The notes under the pieces are model-generated. The model saw only the letters and a list, made by a program, of their open reading frames with translations. It was not told the origin of the DNA and made no database searches. From assembly GCF_002252675.1 (NCBI RefSeq), contig NZ_NQKY01000008.1:46317-110316 (forward strand): 64,000 bases of DNA. Reading direction: 5' to 3'. A program made the translations under genes and the position numbers. Shown in pieces: positions 55,256-63,889 of the stretch. Source of the stretch: Synechococcus sp. BO 8801. GTDB taxonomy: Bacteria > Cyanobacteriota > Cyanobacteriia > PCC-6307 > Cyanobiaceae. Position 1 is the stretch's first letter. Each line of letters opens with the position of its first letter.

Positions 55256-56194
55256 TCAGGGGGAGAAGGGGACGGCCTGGTGCCGATCGAGCCACAGGCC
55301 CAGAGCCAGCTCCAGCAGCAGCAGGCCGAGCTCCAGGGGCAGGCCCTGGAGGAGCAGGGCCGCCCCCAGCAGGGCGGTGGCGCCGATGTAAAGCAGGGCC
55401 ACCCGGGCATGGGGCCAGCCGGCCTGATGCAGGCGCTGATAAAGGTGCAGGCGGTGGGCCTGGAAGATGGGTTGCCCCGCAGCCAGCCGGCGCAGGACGC
55501 AGAGGCAGGCGTCCCCCAGCAGCGGGAAGCCCGCCAGCAGCAGACCCAGGGCCAGGGCTGGCGTGGCCTGCTGCAGCACCATCCCGGCGATGACCGCCCC
55601 CAGGAAGGTGCTGCCCACATCCCCCATGAACACCCGTGCCGGGCTCCAGTTCCAGGCCAGGAAGCTCAGCAGGGCTCCGATCAGCGGCACCAGCGCGTGG
55701 CCGCCATCGGGGGTCATGGCCAGGAAGGCCACGATCAGCAGCACCGCGGCGCAGCCGGCGACGAGGCCGTCGAGCCCGTCGCTGAAGTTGACGAAGTTGA
55801 TCACCGCCGTGGCCGCGAACACCGCCACCGGCACCAGCCACCAGGGCAGGGCCAGGGGTGAGATCGCCACCAGCGCCAGGGCCGTGGCGATCTGCACGCC
55901 GTAGCGCCAGGCGGCCGGCAGATCGAGGCGGTCGTCCAGCAGGCCCACCAGGGCCAGCGGCAGACAGATCAGGGGGACCCAGGCCGGCCAGCCCTCCCCG
56001 GCGAACGGAGCCAGTCCGCTGCCAACGAGGACGAAGGCCAGCCCCCCGCCCCTGGGGGTGGGTCGCTGATGGGAGCTGCGGGCGTTGGGCTGATCCACCA
56101 GCCGGCGCCGCAGCAGGGGCAGGAGCCGGTGCAGCAGCAGCGCGCCGAGGCCGGCGCCCAGCAGCAGGAAGGCCAGGCCGTGCAGGGGGGTCAT
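55256..56194 (-). CDS. WecA/MraY-type undecaprenyl-phosphate sugar-1-phosphate transferase
   Basis: A 312-residue polytopic membrane enzyme that starts surface glycan synthesis by moving a sugar phosphate to undecaprenyl phosphate. Motifs: GLLDDRLDLP (Mg-binding Asp pair), INFVNFSDGLDGLVAG, ARVFMGDVGSTFLGA and FQAHRLHLYQRLHQAG. The HRLHLYQRL motif fits the WecA rather than the MraY branch. The ATG at 56194 overlaps the epimerase stop by 4 nt (ATGA). The glycan repeat made here is probably exported by the Wza/Wzc proteins nearby. Confidence 0.92.
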   Translation of the reverse strand: MTPLHGLAFLLLGAGLGALLLHRLLPLLRRRLVDQPNARSSHQRPTPRGGGLAFVLVGSGLAPFAGEGWPAWVPLICLPLALVGLLDDRLDLPAAWRYGVQIATALALVAISPLALPWWLVPVAVFAATAVINFVNFSDGLDGLVAGCAAVLLIVAFLAMTPDGGHALVPLIGALLSFLAWNWSPARVFMGDVGSTFLGAVIAGMVLQQATPALALGLLLAGFPLLGDACLCVLRRLAAGQPIFQAHRLHLYQRLHQAGWPHARVALLYIGATALLGAALLLQGLPLELGLLLLELALGLWLDRHQAVPFSP

Positions 56195-57114
56195 GGCACC
56201 AGCGGCAGCACGGGAAAGGGTTCGGGGGATCCCCCGAGAAGGTGGTGGGCCGGCGTGAAGCCGGCCAGGTCGGCGCCCATGCGCAGCACCGCCTCAAAGC
56301 GCTTCGGGGAGAGCAGCAGCAGCGGCGAGGCGAGGGACAGGAACAGGCGCGGCGGCAACGCCAGCAGGCGGCAGCGGCGGGCCCGATCCCCCCGGTCGGT
56401 CGCGTCCTGGAGGCGCCGGAGCATGGCCGCGTAGCTCAGGGTGTCGTCGCCGCCGAGGGGGAGGTGCACCGGCTGGGACGGGTCGAAGCCGTCCTCGGCC
56501 AGGCGGTCGGCCAGGTGCAGGGCCACGGCGGCCAGCTGGCGGCAGTGGATGGGCTGGCGCAGCCCTCCTTCGCCGGGCAGGGGCAGCAGGGGCAGGCGGC
56601 GCAGCAGCTGGCGCAGCCGGCTGAGGTTGCGATCACCCAGGGGGCCGGCCTGGCCGTAGATGAGGGTGGGGGCCAGGATCCGCAGGGGGCGGGCGTGGGC
56701 GGCGCAGGTCCGGCTCAGCGACTCCTCCGCCTGCCGCAGCCGCCGCACCAGATCGCGGTCAAAGCGGTTGGCGGCGAAGCGCTTGGTGATCACCGAGGAG
56801 GAGGAGCAGGCGATCACCCCCTGCAGCCGGCCGAAGCGGGCAGGGTCGCGGCCGGCGAACCGCTCCAGCCAGGGGGCGAACGACCAGATCGGGGCAAAGC
56901 TGACCAGCAGCCCCGCCGGCACCTCGGCCCCGGCACCGGTGTCCTCGAGGTCGCAGCGCAGGAACGGCGGTGCCTCGCCACCGCCGCTGCCGCCGCTGGC
57001 CGGGGGCAGCGGCGGCCGGCGCCCCGCCACCACCAGCTCCCGCCCTGCCGCCAGAGCGATCAGGGCCTGGCCGCTCGGGCTGGTGGCCCCGAAGAGCGTG
57101 ATCGGCGCAGGCAT
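56191..57114 (-). CDS. NAD-dependent epimerase/dehydratase family protein
   Basis: A 307-residue SDR-like protein. The N terminus ITLFGATSPSGQALIALAAG is the Rossmann loop, shorter and less canonical than GxxGxxG. VIACSSSSVITKRFAANRFD aligns with the catalytic Ser region, and LRILAPTLIYGQAGPLGDRN with the substrate region, but no clear YxxxK is seen (FAANR in its place). It may bind NAD(P) without being a typical epimerase. ATGA coupling to the WecA-like gene suggests a role in sugar-nucleotide supply. Confidence 0.75.
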   Translation of the reverse strand: MPAPITLFGATSPSGQALIALAAGRELVVAGRRPPLPPASGGSGGGEAPPFLRCDLEDTGAGAEVPAGLLVSFAPIWSFAPWLERFAGRDPARFGRLQGVIACSSSSVITKRFAANRFDRDLVRRLRQAEESLSRTCAAHARPLRILAPTLIYGQAGPLGDRNLSRLRQLLRRLPLLPLPGEGGLRQPIHCRQLAAVALHLADRLAEDGFDPSQPVHLPLGGDDTLSYAAMLRRLQDATDRGDRARRCRLLALPPRLFLSLASPLLLLSPKRFEAVLRMGADLAGFTPAHHLLGGSPEPFPVLPLVP

Positions 57115-57131
57115 GGGGGGGACCAAGGGGA

Positions 57132-57866
57132 TCAGACGCAGTCGTTGCCGTCGAGGCGGCCATCCCATCCTGTGAGGCGCCAGAGGGAGGCGCGCAGCTG
57201 GTCGCGCCGGAGGCGAAACTCGGATTCGGGCCGCAGATCACCGGTCTCGGCTTCGGAGCCGACCACCCGCCAACCGGTGCCGGCATAGACGATCCGGGCG
57301 ATCGCCAGGGTGCGCTCCATGTGGGTCGGGGCGGTCACGATCGTGACCTGGCCGGGTTTCGGCCACGTCTCCAGCAGCTTGGCCAGATGGGTGACCAGGC
57401 CCACCGTGTCGCAGGCCGGCAGCAGTCGCACGATCCTGGAGGTGTCCTTTGGCCAGAGCTGGCGATCCTTCAGGTGGTTGGTGGTGATGGCCTGGTACTC
57501 GGCGTTGCCCTGGAGCACCAGATAAGCGCCCGGCCGGTCCCGCCAGAGCAGCATGGCGGACTGGCTGCGCCAGGGATCCTCGATGAAGGCGGAGATGACG
57601 TCCGGGCCCGTGGCGGGGGCCTTCGGGACGTTCGTGACGGCCTGCCGCGACGGCCGGGGGGAGGCGCCCCGTGTCCCCTGCCAGGCGGGAGCGAAGAACC
57701 AGGCGAGGCCGCCGGCGACACCCAGGGCCAGGACCCCCAGCCGGGTCTTCCGGTTCCACCAGAGCCGCTGCAGCAGGGAGCCCTCCCGCTGCCGCGGCTT
57801 TTTCCTGCGGACCCGTTGCCGCCGCGGTTCCCGGTCGTCCCCAGGTGGCCTCTCCTCCTCGGGCAA
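57132..57866 (-). CDS. YdcF/ElyC-like (DUF218) membrane-anchored protein
   Basis: A 244-residue protein with a basic N-terminal tail, one helix (LGVLALGVAGGLAWFFAP) and an outer domain. GAYLVLQGNAEYQAITTNHL, ACDTVGLVTHLAKLLETWP and VTIVTAPTHMERTLAIARIV have the layout of the DUF218/YdcF fold, where the last block carries a conserved polar motif. In other bacteria such proteins act in envelope glycan homeostasis. It lies 17 nt upstream of the epimerase gene on the same strand. Confidence 0.68.
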   Translation of the reverse strand: MPEEERPPGDDREPRRQRVRRKKPRQREGSLLQRLWWNRKTRLGVLALGVAGGLAWFFAPAWQGTRGASPRPSRQAVTNVPKAPATGPDVISAFIEDPWRSQSAMLLWRDRPGAYLVLQGNAEYQAITTNHLKDRQLWPKDTSRIVRLLPACDTVGLVTHLAKLLETWPKPGQVTIVTAPTHMERTLAIARIVYAGTGWRVVGSEAETGDLRPESEFRLRRDQLRASLWRLTGWDGRLDGNDCV

Positions 57867-57894
57867 GGGAATCGCTGCGCAGGCCTGGCCAAGC

Positions 57895-58773
57895 TTATCG
57901 GTCCCGTCTGGGGGGTCTCGGCCCCTGTCCGGCCCCGGGCCGGCGACTCCAGAGCCGCCGGACGTAGCGCAGGCCGAAGGGGAGCCCCCAGAGCCACCCG
58001 AAGGACCGGCGATAGGCCAGGGCGACCTCCTGAAGCCGCCGGCCGGTCTGCTGGCCGCTGGCCCCCGCTACCCCCATGTGGACCAGTTCCAGATCCAGGC
58101 CCTTGGCGGTCAGGTCCCGGCTGGTGCTGAGGCGCAGGAAGTAGTCGAGGTCGGCGGAGAGCCGGAAGGGTTCGGCGTAATGGTCGAGGCGCCGCCGGGC
58201 CCCGGGGCCGATCAGGGTGGCCTGGTGGGGAGGGGTGGACCCCAGGAACAGGCTGAGGCGGAAGGCCCTGCAGCTGGAGAAGGCGGTGCGCCGTCCCAGC
58301 CGCGTGGCCCCGTCCGGCCCCTTGCCCGCATAGCGGCCGCTGCAGACCACCAGATCCGGCGGCTGAACCCCGCGGGGCCCCCGCTGCGTCGCCTCCATGG
58401 CCTCCTCGAGCACGGTGCGGGAGGGCGCCCAGTCGTCACTGCCCCAGAACAGCAGCCAGTCCTCCGGGGGCGCTTCCCGGAAGCCCTGGTTCATGGCCCC
58501 GAAGATGCCGGGGAGCGCCGGATCCTGGGGTTGCCAGCGGAAGCGGTGGTCCCGGTGGCAGAGGGCCTCCAGCCAGGCCCGGTGCTCCGCTCCGCTGGGC
58601 CCGTCGATGAACAGCACCTTCCAGTGGGGCCAGCTCTGGCGCTGCAGGGAGTTCACCAGCCGCGGCAGCAACTGGTGGGAATCGAGGGTGGGAACGATCA
58701 GGCTGAGCCCGGTGGCGGCGCCGTCGGGCGGCGTGGCGCCGGTGGCGGGGCCGGGTGGCGGTGTGGCGCTCAC
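57895..58773 (-). CDS. Family 2 glycosyltransferase
   Basis: A 292-residue GT-A enzyme: GLSLIVPTLDSHQLLPRLVN at the N terminus, VLFIDGPSGAEHR, a candidate DxD-like FWGSDDWAPSR, and FRLSADLDYFLRLS near the C terminus. It lacks membrane helices and should add a sugar on the cytosolic side. The start is GTG 58773, overlapping the carbamoyltransferase stop (GTGA). The longer frame upstream is antisense-like and discarded. Donor and acceptor unknown. Confidence 0.87.
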   Translation of the reverse strand: MSATPPPGPATGATPPDGAATGLSLIVPTLDSHQLLPRLVNSLQRQSWPHWKVLFIDGPSGAEHRAWLEALCHRDHRFRWQPQDPALPGIFGAMNQGFREAPPEDWLLFWGSDDWAPSRTVLEEAMEATQRGPRGVQPPDLVVCSGRYAGKGPDGATRLGRRTAFSSCRAFRLSLFLGSTPPHQATLIGPGARRRLDHYAEPFRLSADLDYFLRLSTSRDLTAKGLDLELVHMGVAGASGQQTGRRLQEVALAYRRSFGWLWGLPFGLRYVRRLWSRRPGAGQGPRPPRRDR

Positions 58774-60521
58774 CCCTGCCGGCGGATCAGCACGTCGCCG
58801 AGCACGAGCAGGTCCATGCGGGTGCGCAGGAAGCAGTCGAGGGCCTGGGCGGGGGTGCAGACGATCGGTTCGTTCTCGTTGAACGAGGTGTTGAGCACCA
58901 TCGGTACGCCCGTGAGGTCGGCGAAGGCTCGGATCAGGCGGTAGTAGCGGCCGTTGTCGGCGGCATTGACGGTCTGGAGCCGCCCGCTGCCGTCCACGTG
59001 GGTGACGGCCGGGATGCGGGGGCGCTGCTCCTCCCGGATCGGGTACACCTGCATCATGAAAGGGACCTCCCCGTCGAGGCTGAACCATTCGCCCACTGCC
59101 TCGGCCAGCACCGAAGGGGCGAAGGGGCGGAACGATTCCCGGCGCTTGATCTTCAGGTTGAGGATGTCCTTCATGTCGGCGCGGCGCGGGTCCCCGAGGA
59201 TCGAGCGGTGCCCCAGCGCCCTGGGTCCCCATTCCATGCGGCCGTCGAACCAGCCGATCACCAGCCCCTCGGCGATCGCCGCGGCCACCTGCTCGCACAG
59301 GACCCCCTCCTCCGGCCGCTCCATGCTGCATCCGGCCTGCTCCAGGGCTGTGCGGGTGTCCGCTCTGGCCAGCAGTTCCTCCACTTCACCGGGGGCCGGC
59401 TGACTGCCCAGGTAGGCATGGCGCATCGGCGTGGAACGGGGCTGGCCCAGGCCGTGCCAGACCTCAAGGGCGGCGCCGAGGGCTCCCCCCGCATCGCCGG
59501 CGGCCGCCTGGACGTAGACGCGCCGGAAGGGGGTGGCCAGGGTCACCTTGCCGTTGGCCACCGAGTTGGCGCCGCAGCCCCCGGCGATGCAGAGCTGGTC
59601 GCTGGGGTGGTTTCGGTGCAGGGCCCGGAGCAGGTGGAAGAAGGCCTCCTCATACATCGCCTGGGCCGAGCGGGCGATGTCCATGTGGTGCTGCTCCAGC
59701 GGCTGATCCGCGCGGCGGGCGGGGCCGAGCAGGGCTTCCAGCTCCGGACTCCAGTGGCTGCCCACCACTGGGGCGCCGTTGCTCCATTGGTGCGGCAGCT
59801 TCTGGGTGGCATGGAGGAAGTAGCGCAGATCCAGGCGGTAGGTGCCGTCGTCCTGCAGCCGCACGATGCGGCGCATCGCCTCCATCCGGGTGGGCTGGCC
59901 GTAGGGCGCCAGTCCCATCACCTTGTATTCGTCGCCGTAGTTGGGGAAGCCCAGGTACTGGGTGATGGCCGTGTAGAAGGCGCCCAGGGAATGGGGGAAC
60001 CAGATCTGGCCATCGAGGCTGAGCTGGTTCCCCTGGCCATACCCCCAGGCACCGCTGGCGAAGTCACCGAAGCCGTCCACCGAGATCACCGCCGCCTCCT
60101 CGAAGGGGGAGGCGAAGAAGGCCGAGGCCAGGTGGGCCCGGTGGTGCTCCACGAAGTGCAGCTGGGCCCTGATCGCCGCCCCGGGGAAGGCCTGGGCCAG
60201 CTGCTGGCCCAGATCGGCCCGTTCCCGCTTGTTGCGCCAGCGGGCGACCAGGAAGCGGGGATCGGGACGGTGCCCCAGGGTGTAGGCCACCTTGCGCCAG
60301 CGGTGGGCCCCCGGCTGGGAATTGATGGCGACGTGGTCGAGGTCGGCGGGGCCCACGCCGGCATCGGCCAGGCACCAGGCGATGGCCTCCGATGGGAACC
60401 CGGCCCAGTGCTTGATGCGGCGGAAGCGCTCCTCCTCGGCGGCGGCGACGATCACCCCATCCCGCACCAGGGCGGCGGCCGCATCGGCGTGGAAGGCATT
60501 GATGCCCAGGATGAGCGTCAT
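58770..60521 (-). CDS. NodU/TobZ-type carbamoyltransferase
   Basis: A 583-residue enzyme that transfers carbamoyl groups from carbamoyl phosphate via an adenylate, typically to sugar hydroxyls. N-terminal Kae1-like domain: LILGINAFHADAAAALV, HFVEHHRAHLASAFFA, VISVDGFGDFASGAWG. C-terminal YrdC-related part: GWFDGRMEWGPRALGHRSIL and RESFRPFAPSVLAEA. The ATG at 60521 starts at MTLILGINAF. It likely modifies the surface glycan. A repeat-rich 294 nt region lies upstream. Confidence 0.93.
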   Translation of the reverse strand: MTLILGINAFHADAAAALVRDGVIVAAAEEERFRRIKHWAGFPSEAIAWCLADAGVGPADLDHVAINSQPGAHRWRKVAYTLGHRPDPRFLVARWRNKRERADLGQQLAQAFPGAAIRAQLHFVEHHRAHLASAFFASPFEEAAVISVDGFGDFASGAWGYGQGNQLSLDGQIWFPHSLGAFYTAITQYLGFPNYGDEYKVMGLAPYGQPTRMEAMRRIVRLQDDGTYRLDLRYFLHATQKLPHQWSNGAPVVGSHWSPELEALLGPARRADQPLEQHHMDIARSAQAMYEEAFFHLLRALHRNHPSDQLCIAGGCGANSVANGKVTLATPFRRVYVQAAAGDAGGALGAALEVWHGLGQPRSTPMRHAYLGSQPAPGEVEELLARADTRTALEQAGCSMERPEEGVLCEQVAAAIAEGLVIGWFDGRMEWGPRALGHRSILGDPRRADMKDILNLKIKRRESFRPFAPSVLAEAVGEWFSLDGEVPFMMQVYPIREEQRPRIPAVTHVDGSGRLQTVNAADNGRYYRLIRAFADLTGVPMVLNTSFNENEPIVCTPAQALDCFLRTRMDLLVLGDVLIRRQG

Positions 60522-60641
60522 GGAGCTGCGGAACCGGATGGCGGGTGGAGGACGGTCTGGAGGGGAGCGGTCCCGCAATGGGGGGTGGGCGGAACCCTGT
60601 CCGGGCCAGAGGCGCTGGGGCCGTCCCGATGGTTCCCACCA

Positions 60642-60669
60642 CCCGGTCGGCCTCGACATCCCCGGTCGG
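60642..60669. repeat. Two CCCGGTCGG direct repeats, period 19
   Basis: CCCGGTCGG occurs at 60642-60650 and 60661-60669, starts 19 bp apart, close to two helical turns. They lie next to the 17 bp tandem repeat in the same intergenic region. Confidence 0.7.
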
Positions 60670-60673
60670 ACGG

Positions 60674-60707
60674 CCGGATCAAGGGATGGACCGGATCAAG
60701 GGATGGA
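60674..60707. repeat. Perfect 17 bp tandem duplication
   Basis: CCGGATCAAGGGATGGA occurs twice without a gap (60674-60690 and 60691-60707). A third GGATG follows shortly. It lies 153 nt upstream of the carbamoyltransferase start. Confidence 0.95.
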
Positions 60708-60815
60708 GATGGGCAGCGGATGAAACCGCGGAGACGAGGTCCGCCGGCGGCGGGATTCTAGGCGACCTTTCCGAAGCCATCCCTGACATCGCCGCCGGCC
60801 ACGCCGGGAACCGGC

Positions 60816-62663
60816 TCACGGGCGGGGCGCCGGCGAGAGGCTGAGGCCGAGGTGCACCTCCAGCCAGTGCTGGAGGACCATCAGGCTCCAGCGCCGGTAC
60901 CAGGGCGCCAGATCGATCCCCCGGGGTGTCGAGGGCAGCCGCAGGGCCAGGGGCGAGGCCGGGTCGTCCAGCCACAGCTGGAACGGGAAGCGGAACCCCT
61001 GCTTGGGGCGGTTCAGGAACCAGTCGGGCAGTTCCGGCACGCTGCGGGCCAGCAGTTGTTTGCCCTCCGCCAGCCGCAGGGCGGCGGGGATCGGGGCCAG
61101 CCGGCGCTGCAGCTGGGCATCCACCAGGGGCAGGCGCAGCTCCAGCCCGGCGGCCATCGCCATCACGTCGCTGTCCGGCAGCAGCTGGTTGCGCAGGTAG
61201 CGGCTGCCCTCCAGCCAGGCGACCCCCTCGCGGCCCCCCGGCGCAACGCCGCCGTCGCCAAGGCTGTTCCCGATCCCGCCGCGACCCGCCGTCGGCACCG
61301 CGGCAGCGGGCTCGGGACGGAGCCCCCAGTGCGCCAGCAGACGCTGGGTTTCGGAGGGGGAGAACAGCCCCCGGAAGCAGCCGTAGGCCTCCGCCAGGGA
61401 GGCGGGCGCTTCCAGGAGTCCGCTGATCCGCTGCAGTCGGGCGCCACGCCCCTGGGGCAGCCGCTGCAGCAGCCACGCCGCCGGCGGCCCGGCGGGGCCG
61501 ATCAGGCTCCGCCAGCGCCGCAGTTTCGGCACCATCCGGAAGCTGGGGTAGCCACCGAACAGCTCATCCCCGCCGAGCCCGGAGAGGGCCACCTTCAGCC
61601 CGTGCTCCGTGGCCAGCCGGGCCACGCACCAGGTGTTGTACCCGTCGATGGAGGGCTGGTCCTGGCTGGCCAGGAAGGCCGGCAGCCACTGGCGGGCCTG
61701 GTCGGCCGTGAGGTTCAGGGGCGTGTGATGGGCGCCGAAGTGGGCGGCGATGCGGGCCGCCGGCCCGGATTCATCGAAGCCGCCGGCGCCCGGCGTCGCG
61801 AAGCCGATCGTGAAGGTGTGCAGGCCCCGGGGGGCGAGCGCCAGCAGGGAGGCGGAATCGAGCCCGGCGCTGAGGAACAGCCCCACCGGCACATCGCTGA
61901 CCATGTGGGCCGCCACCGAATCCTCGAGGGCCGAGCGGGTGAGGGCCACCGCCTCGGCCGCCGTCATGGCGCCGGCGCCGGTGGCGCCCACAAGGCTCTC
62001 GGGCAGGGCCCCCCAGGGCTGCACCGTCAGCCGACCCTGGCGCCAGGTGGCGGCGTGGCCGCAGGGAAGGCGCTGCACCCCCGCCACCAGGGTGTCGGGC
62101 TCGCTCACCGATCCGGTGGCCAGGTAGCGCCCCAGGGCCTGGCGGTTCAGGCTCGGCGGCTGGCCGTCGGCCGCCAGCAGGGCCCGCAGCTCCGAGGCGA
62201 AGGCGAGGCTGCCCCCCGGGCCGCTGCGCAGATAGAGGGGCTTGATGCCGTGGGGATCGCGGGCGAGCAGGGCGCTGCGCTCCCGGGTGTCGTAGAGGCA
62301 GAAGGCGAACATGCCCCGCAGCGCCCCCAGCCCGTCCAGGCCCCGGCTGACCAGCCAGGCCAGCAGCACCTCCGTGTCGCCGCTGCCCCGGAAGCGCTGC
62401 CCCTCCGCCTCGAGCCGGCGCCGCAGCTCGGCATGGTTGTAGATCTCGCCGTTGAACACCAGCTGCCAGCGGCCGCAGGCGGAGGCCATCGGCTGGTGGC
62501 CCAGGGGGGAGAGATCCAGGATCGCCAGGCGCCGGTGCACCAGGCAGGCCCCGGCGTCCTGCCAGACGCCGGCATCATCCGGGCCCCGGTGGGCGAGACG
62601 CGGGCCGACCCGGGCGGCGAAGTCGCCCGGGTCCCTGCCCAGCTGGCCCGCGATGCCGCACAT
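60816..62663 (-). CDS. Asparagine synthase-like glutamine amidotransferase
   Basis: A 615-residue AsnB-family protein. The N-terminal glutaminase domain has the nucleophile Cys2 (MCGIAGQLG), HRGPDDAGVW and LVFNGEIYNHAELRRRLE. The synthetase domain has the ATP loop LFLSAGLDSASLLA and LSGLGGDELFGGYPSFR. In surface-glycan clusters such proteins often amidate a sugar acid or other precursor and do not serve bulk asparagine synthesis. The ATG at 62663 is fixed by Cys2. The glycosyltransferase gene upstream ends 5 nt before it. Confidence 0.9.
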   Translation of the reverse strand: MCGIAGQLGRDPGDFAARVGPRLAHRGPDDAGVWQDAGACLVHRRLAILDLSPLGHQPMASACGRWQLVFNGEIYNHAELRRRLEAEGQRFRGSGDTEVLLAWLVSRGLDGLGALRGMFAFCLYDTRERSALLARDPHGIKPLYLRSGPGGSLAFASELRALLAADGQPPSLNRQALGRYLATGSVSEPDTLVAGVQRLPCGHAATWRQGRLTVQPWGALPESLVGATGAGAMTAAEAVALTRSALEDSVAAHMVSDVPVGLFLSAGLDSASLLALAPRGLHTFTIGFATPGAGGFDESGPAARIAAHFGAHHTPLNLTADQARQWLPAFLASQDQPSIDGYNTWCVARLATEHGLKVALSGLGGDELFGGYPSFRMVPKLRRWRSLIGPAGPPAAWLLQRLPQGRGARLQRISGLLEAPASLAEAYGCFRGLFSPSETQRLLAHWGLRPEPAAAVPTAGRGGIGNSLGDGGVAPGGREGVAWLEGSRYLRNQLLPDSDVMAMAAGLELRLPLVDAQLQRRLAPIPAALRLAEGKQLLARSVPELPDWFLNRPKQGFRFPFQLWLDDPASPLALRLPSTPRGIDLAPWYRRWSLMVLQHWLEVHLGLSLSPAPRP

Positions 62664-62668
62664 CGGCC

Positions 62669-63889
62669 CTAGGCCTCCCGCAGGGTGGGGATCCGGCCGG
62701 GGGGGGCAATCGCCTCCAGGTGGGCGAGGAAAGTCCGCCGGGCCGCCTGGGGGCTCGCCTGCTCCCGCACCCACGTGAGAGCGCCGGTGGAGAGGCGTTT
62801 GCGCCGGTCCCGGTCGGCGCCGATCGCCGCGATCGCCGCCGCCATGGCGGCGGGATCACTGGCCACCAGCTGGCCGGTGCGGTCGTCGATCACGTAGTCC
62901 TCCGGGCCGCCGCAGCGGGTGCTGACGACCGGAACGCCGCAGGCCATCGCCTCCAGGGCCGCGATGCACAGCCCTTCCTGGTGGGAGGGGATCACGAACA
63001 CATCCAGGGTCTGCAGCAGCTCCGCCAGGGCGGCGGGGCCCAGAGAGGGGAGGCAGCGCACCCGCTCGGCCAGTCCCATCGCCACCAGGGGGCCGCGCAG
63101 GCGATCGACGTCCTGTTCGCCGGCCAGCACGAGTTCGACGGGGTGGCCGGCGGCGACGAGGCGGGCCACGGCCTCCAGCAGCAGGGTGATGTGCTTGCGG
63201 GGATCGCCGTAGCGCCCGGCGAAGCCGACGCGCCAGGGCACCACCCGTTCGGGGGCGGGACGGAAGACGGCGGGATTGACCGGCATCCGCATCACGCCGT
63301 CCATGGGGCGGTGGGCCAGCGCCTCCAGGGCCCTGGCCGTGTAGCCGCTCAACGCCAGGATCCGCCCGCGGGGGGCCCGCAGCACCTGGCGCTCCAGCCG
63401 CTGCAGCACCGGTCCGTTGAGCATCCGGTCGAGCAGCCGCCGGGGCCGGGAGAAGCCCCTGACGCGGTCGACGCGATCCTCCTTCCAGGGGGTGGCCACC
63501 CAGGCCAGGAAGGGAATCCCCAGGCGGGCGAAGGGGGTGGCGCAGAGGGGATTCCCCGTCACCGAAAGGTGCAGGTCGCAGCCGGCCACCAGCTCCCGCC
63601 AGGCCCGCCGCGGCAGGTAGTGGGTGAACTCCAGCTCCGGCAGCCAGGCCCCCAGGCCATGGCCCTCATGGTCGCCGTAGACGCGGCGCTGCATCTGGCC
63701 CGGCTTTCGGCCGCTGGGGACCGCATGCAGCGGCACCGACAGACGCGGATGGGCGCTCCAGGGGGCATACCAGGCGAAGACGGGCTCGATGTCGAGCTCC
63801 TCGAGCATCCGGGTGACCGCGGTGGTCATGGCGGGCACGCCGCCGTCCACCGGTTCGATGGTGCTGACCAGGGCACGGGGCCGCCTCAT
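62669..63889 (-). CDS. Family 4 glycosyltransferase
   Basis: A 406-residue GT-B enzyme. N-terminal acceptor domain: VSTIEPVDGGVPAMTTAVTR. C-terminal donor domain: WRVGFAGRYGDPRKHITLLL, LVLAGEQDVDRL and the EX7E motif in SHQEGLCIAALEAMACGVPV. It transfers a nucleotide-activated sugar in the cytosol. Its ATG overlaps the truncated epimerase stop by 4 nt (ATGA), and the asnB-like gene follows after 5 nt, so these three are probably co-transcribed. Confidence 0.92.
   Translation of the reverse strand: MRRPRALVSTIEPVDGGVPAMTTAVTRMLEELDIEPVFAWYAPWSAHPRLSVPLHAVPSGRKPGQMQRRVYGDHEGHGLGAWLPELEFTHYLPRRAWRELVAGCDLHLSVTGNPLCATPFARLGIPFLAWVATPWKEDRVDRVRGFSRPRRLLDRMLNGPVLQRLERQVLRAPRGRILALSGYTARALEALAHRPMDGVMRMPVNPAVFRPAPERVVPWRVGFAGRYGDPRKHITLLLEAVARLVAAGHPVELVLAGEQDVDRLRGPLVAMGLAERVRCLPSLGPAALAELLQTLDVFVIPSHQEGLCIAALEAMACGVPVVSTRCGGPEDYVIDDRTGQLVASDPAAMAAAIAAIGADRDRRKRLSTGALTWVREQASPQAARRTFLAHLEAIAPPGRIPTLREA

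Larger units (their letters stand above)
60522..60815. other. 294 nt intergenic region with direct repeats
   Basis: Between the asnB-like gene end and the carbamoyltransferase start, both on the minus strand. No gene is seen. It holds the two repeat sets at 60642-60669 and 60674-60707 and several short GC-rich dyads. A promoter for the carbamoyltransferase-glycosyltransferase pair probably lies here. Confidence 0.6.

Noticed and set aside
61830-61880. AsnB ATP loop reads SAGLDS instead of SGGLDS
   Set aside because: This variant is common in AsnB-like amidotransferases of glycan clusters and does not imply loss of function.
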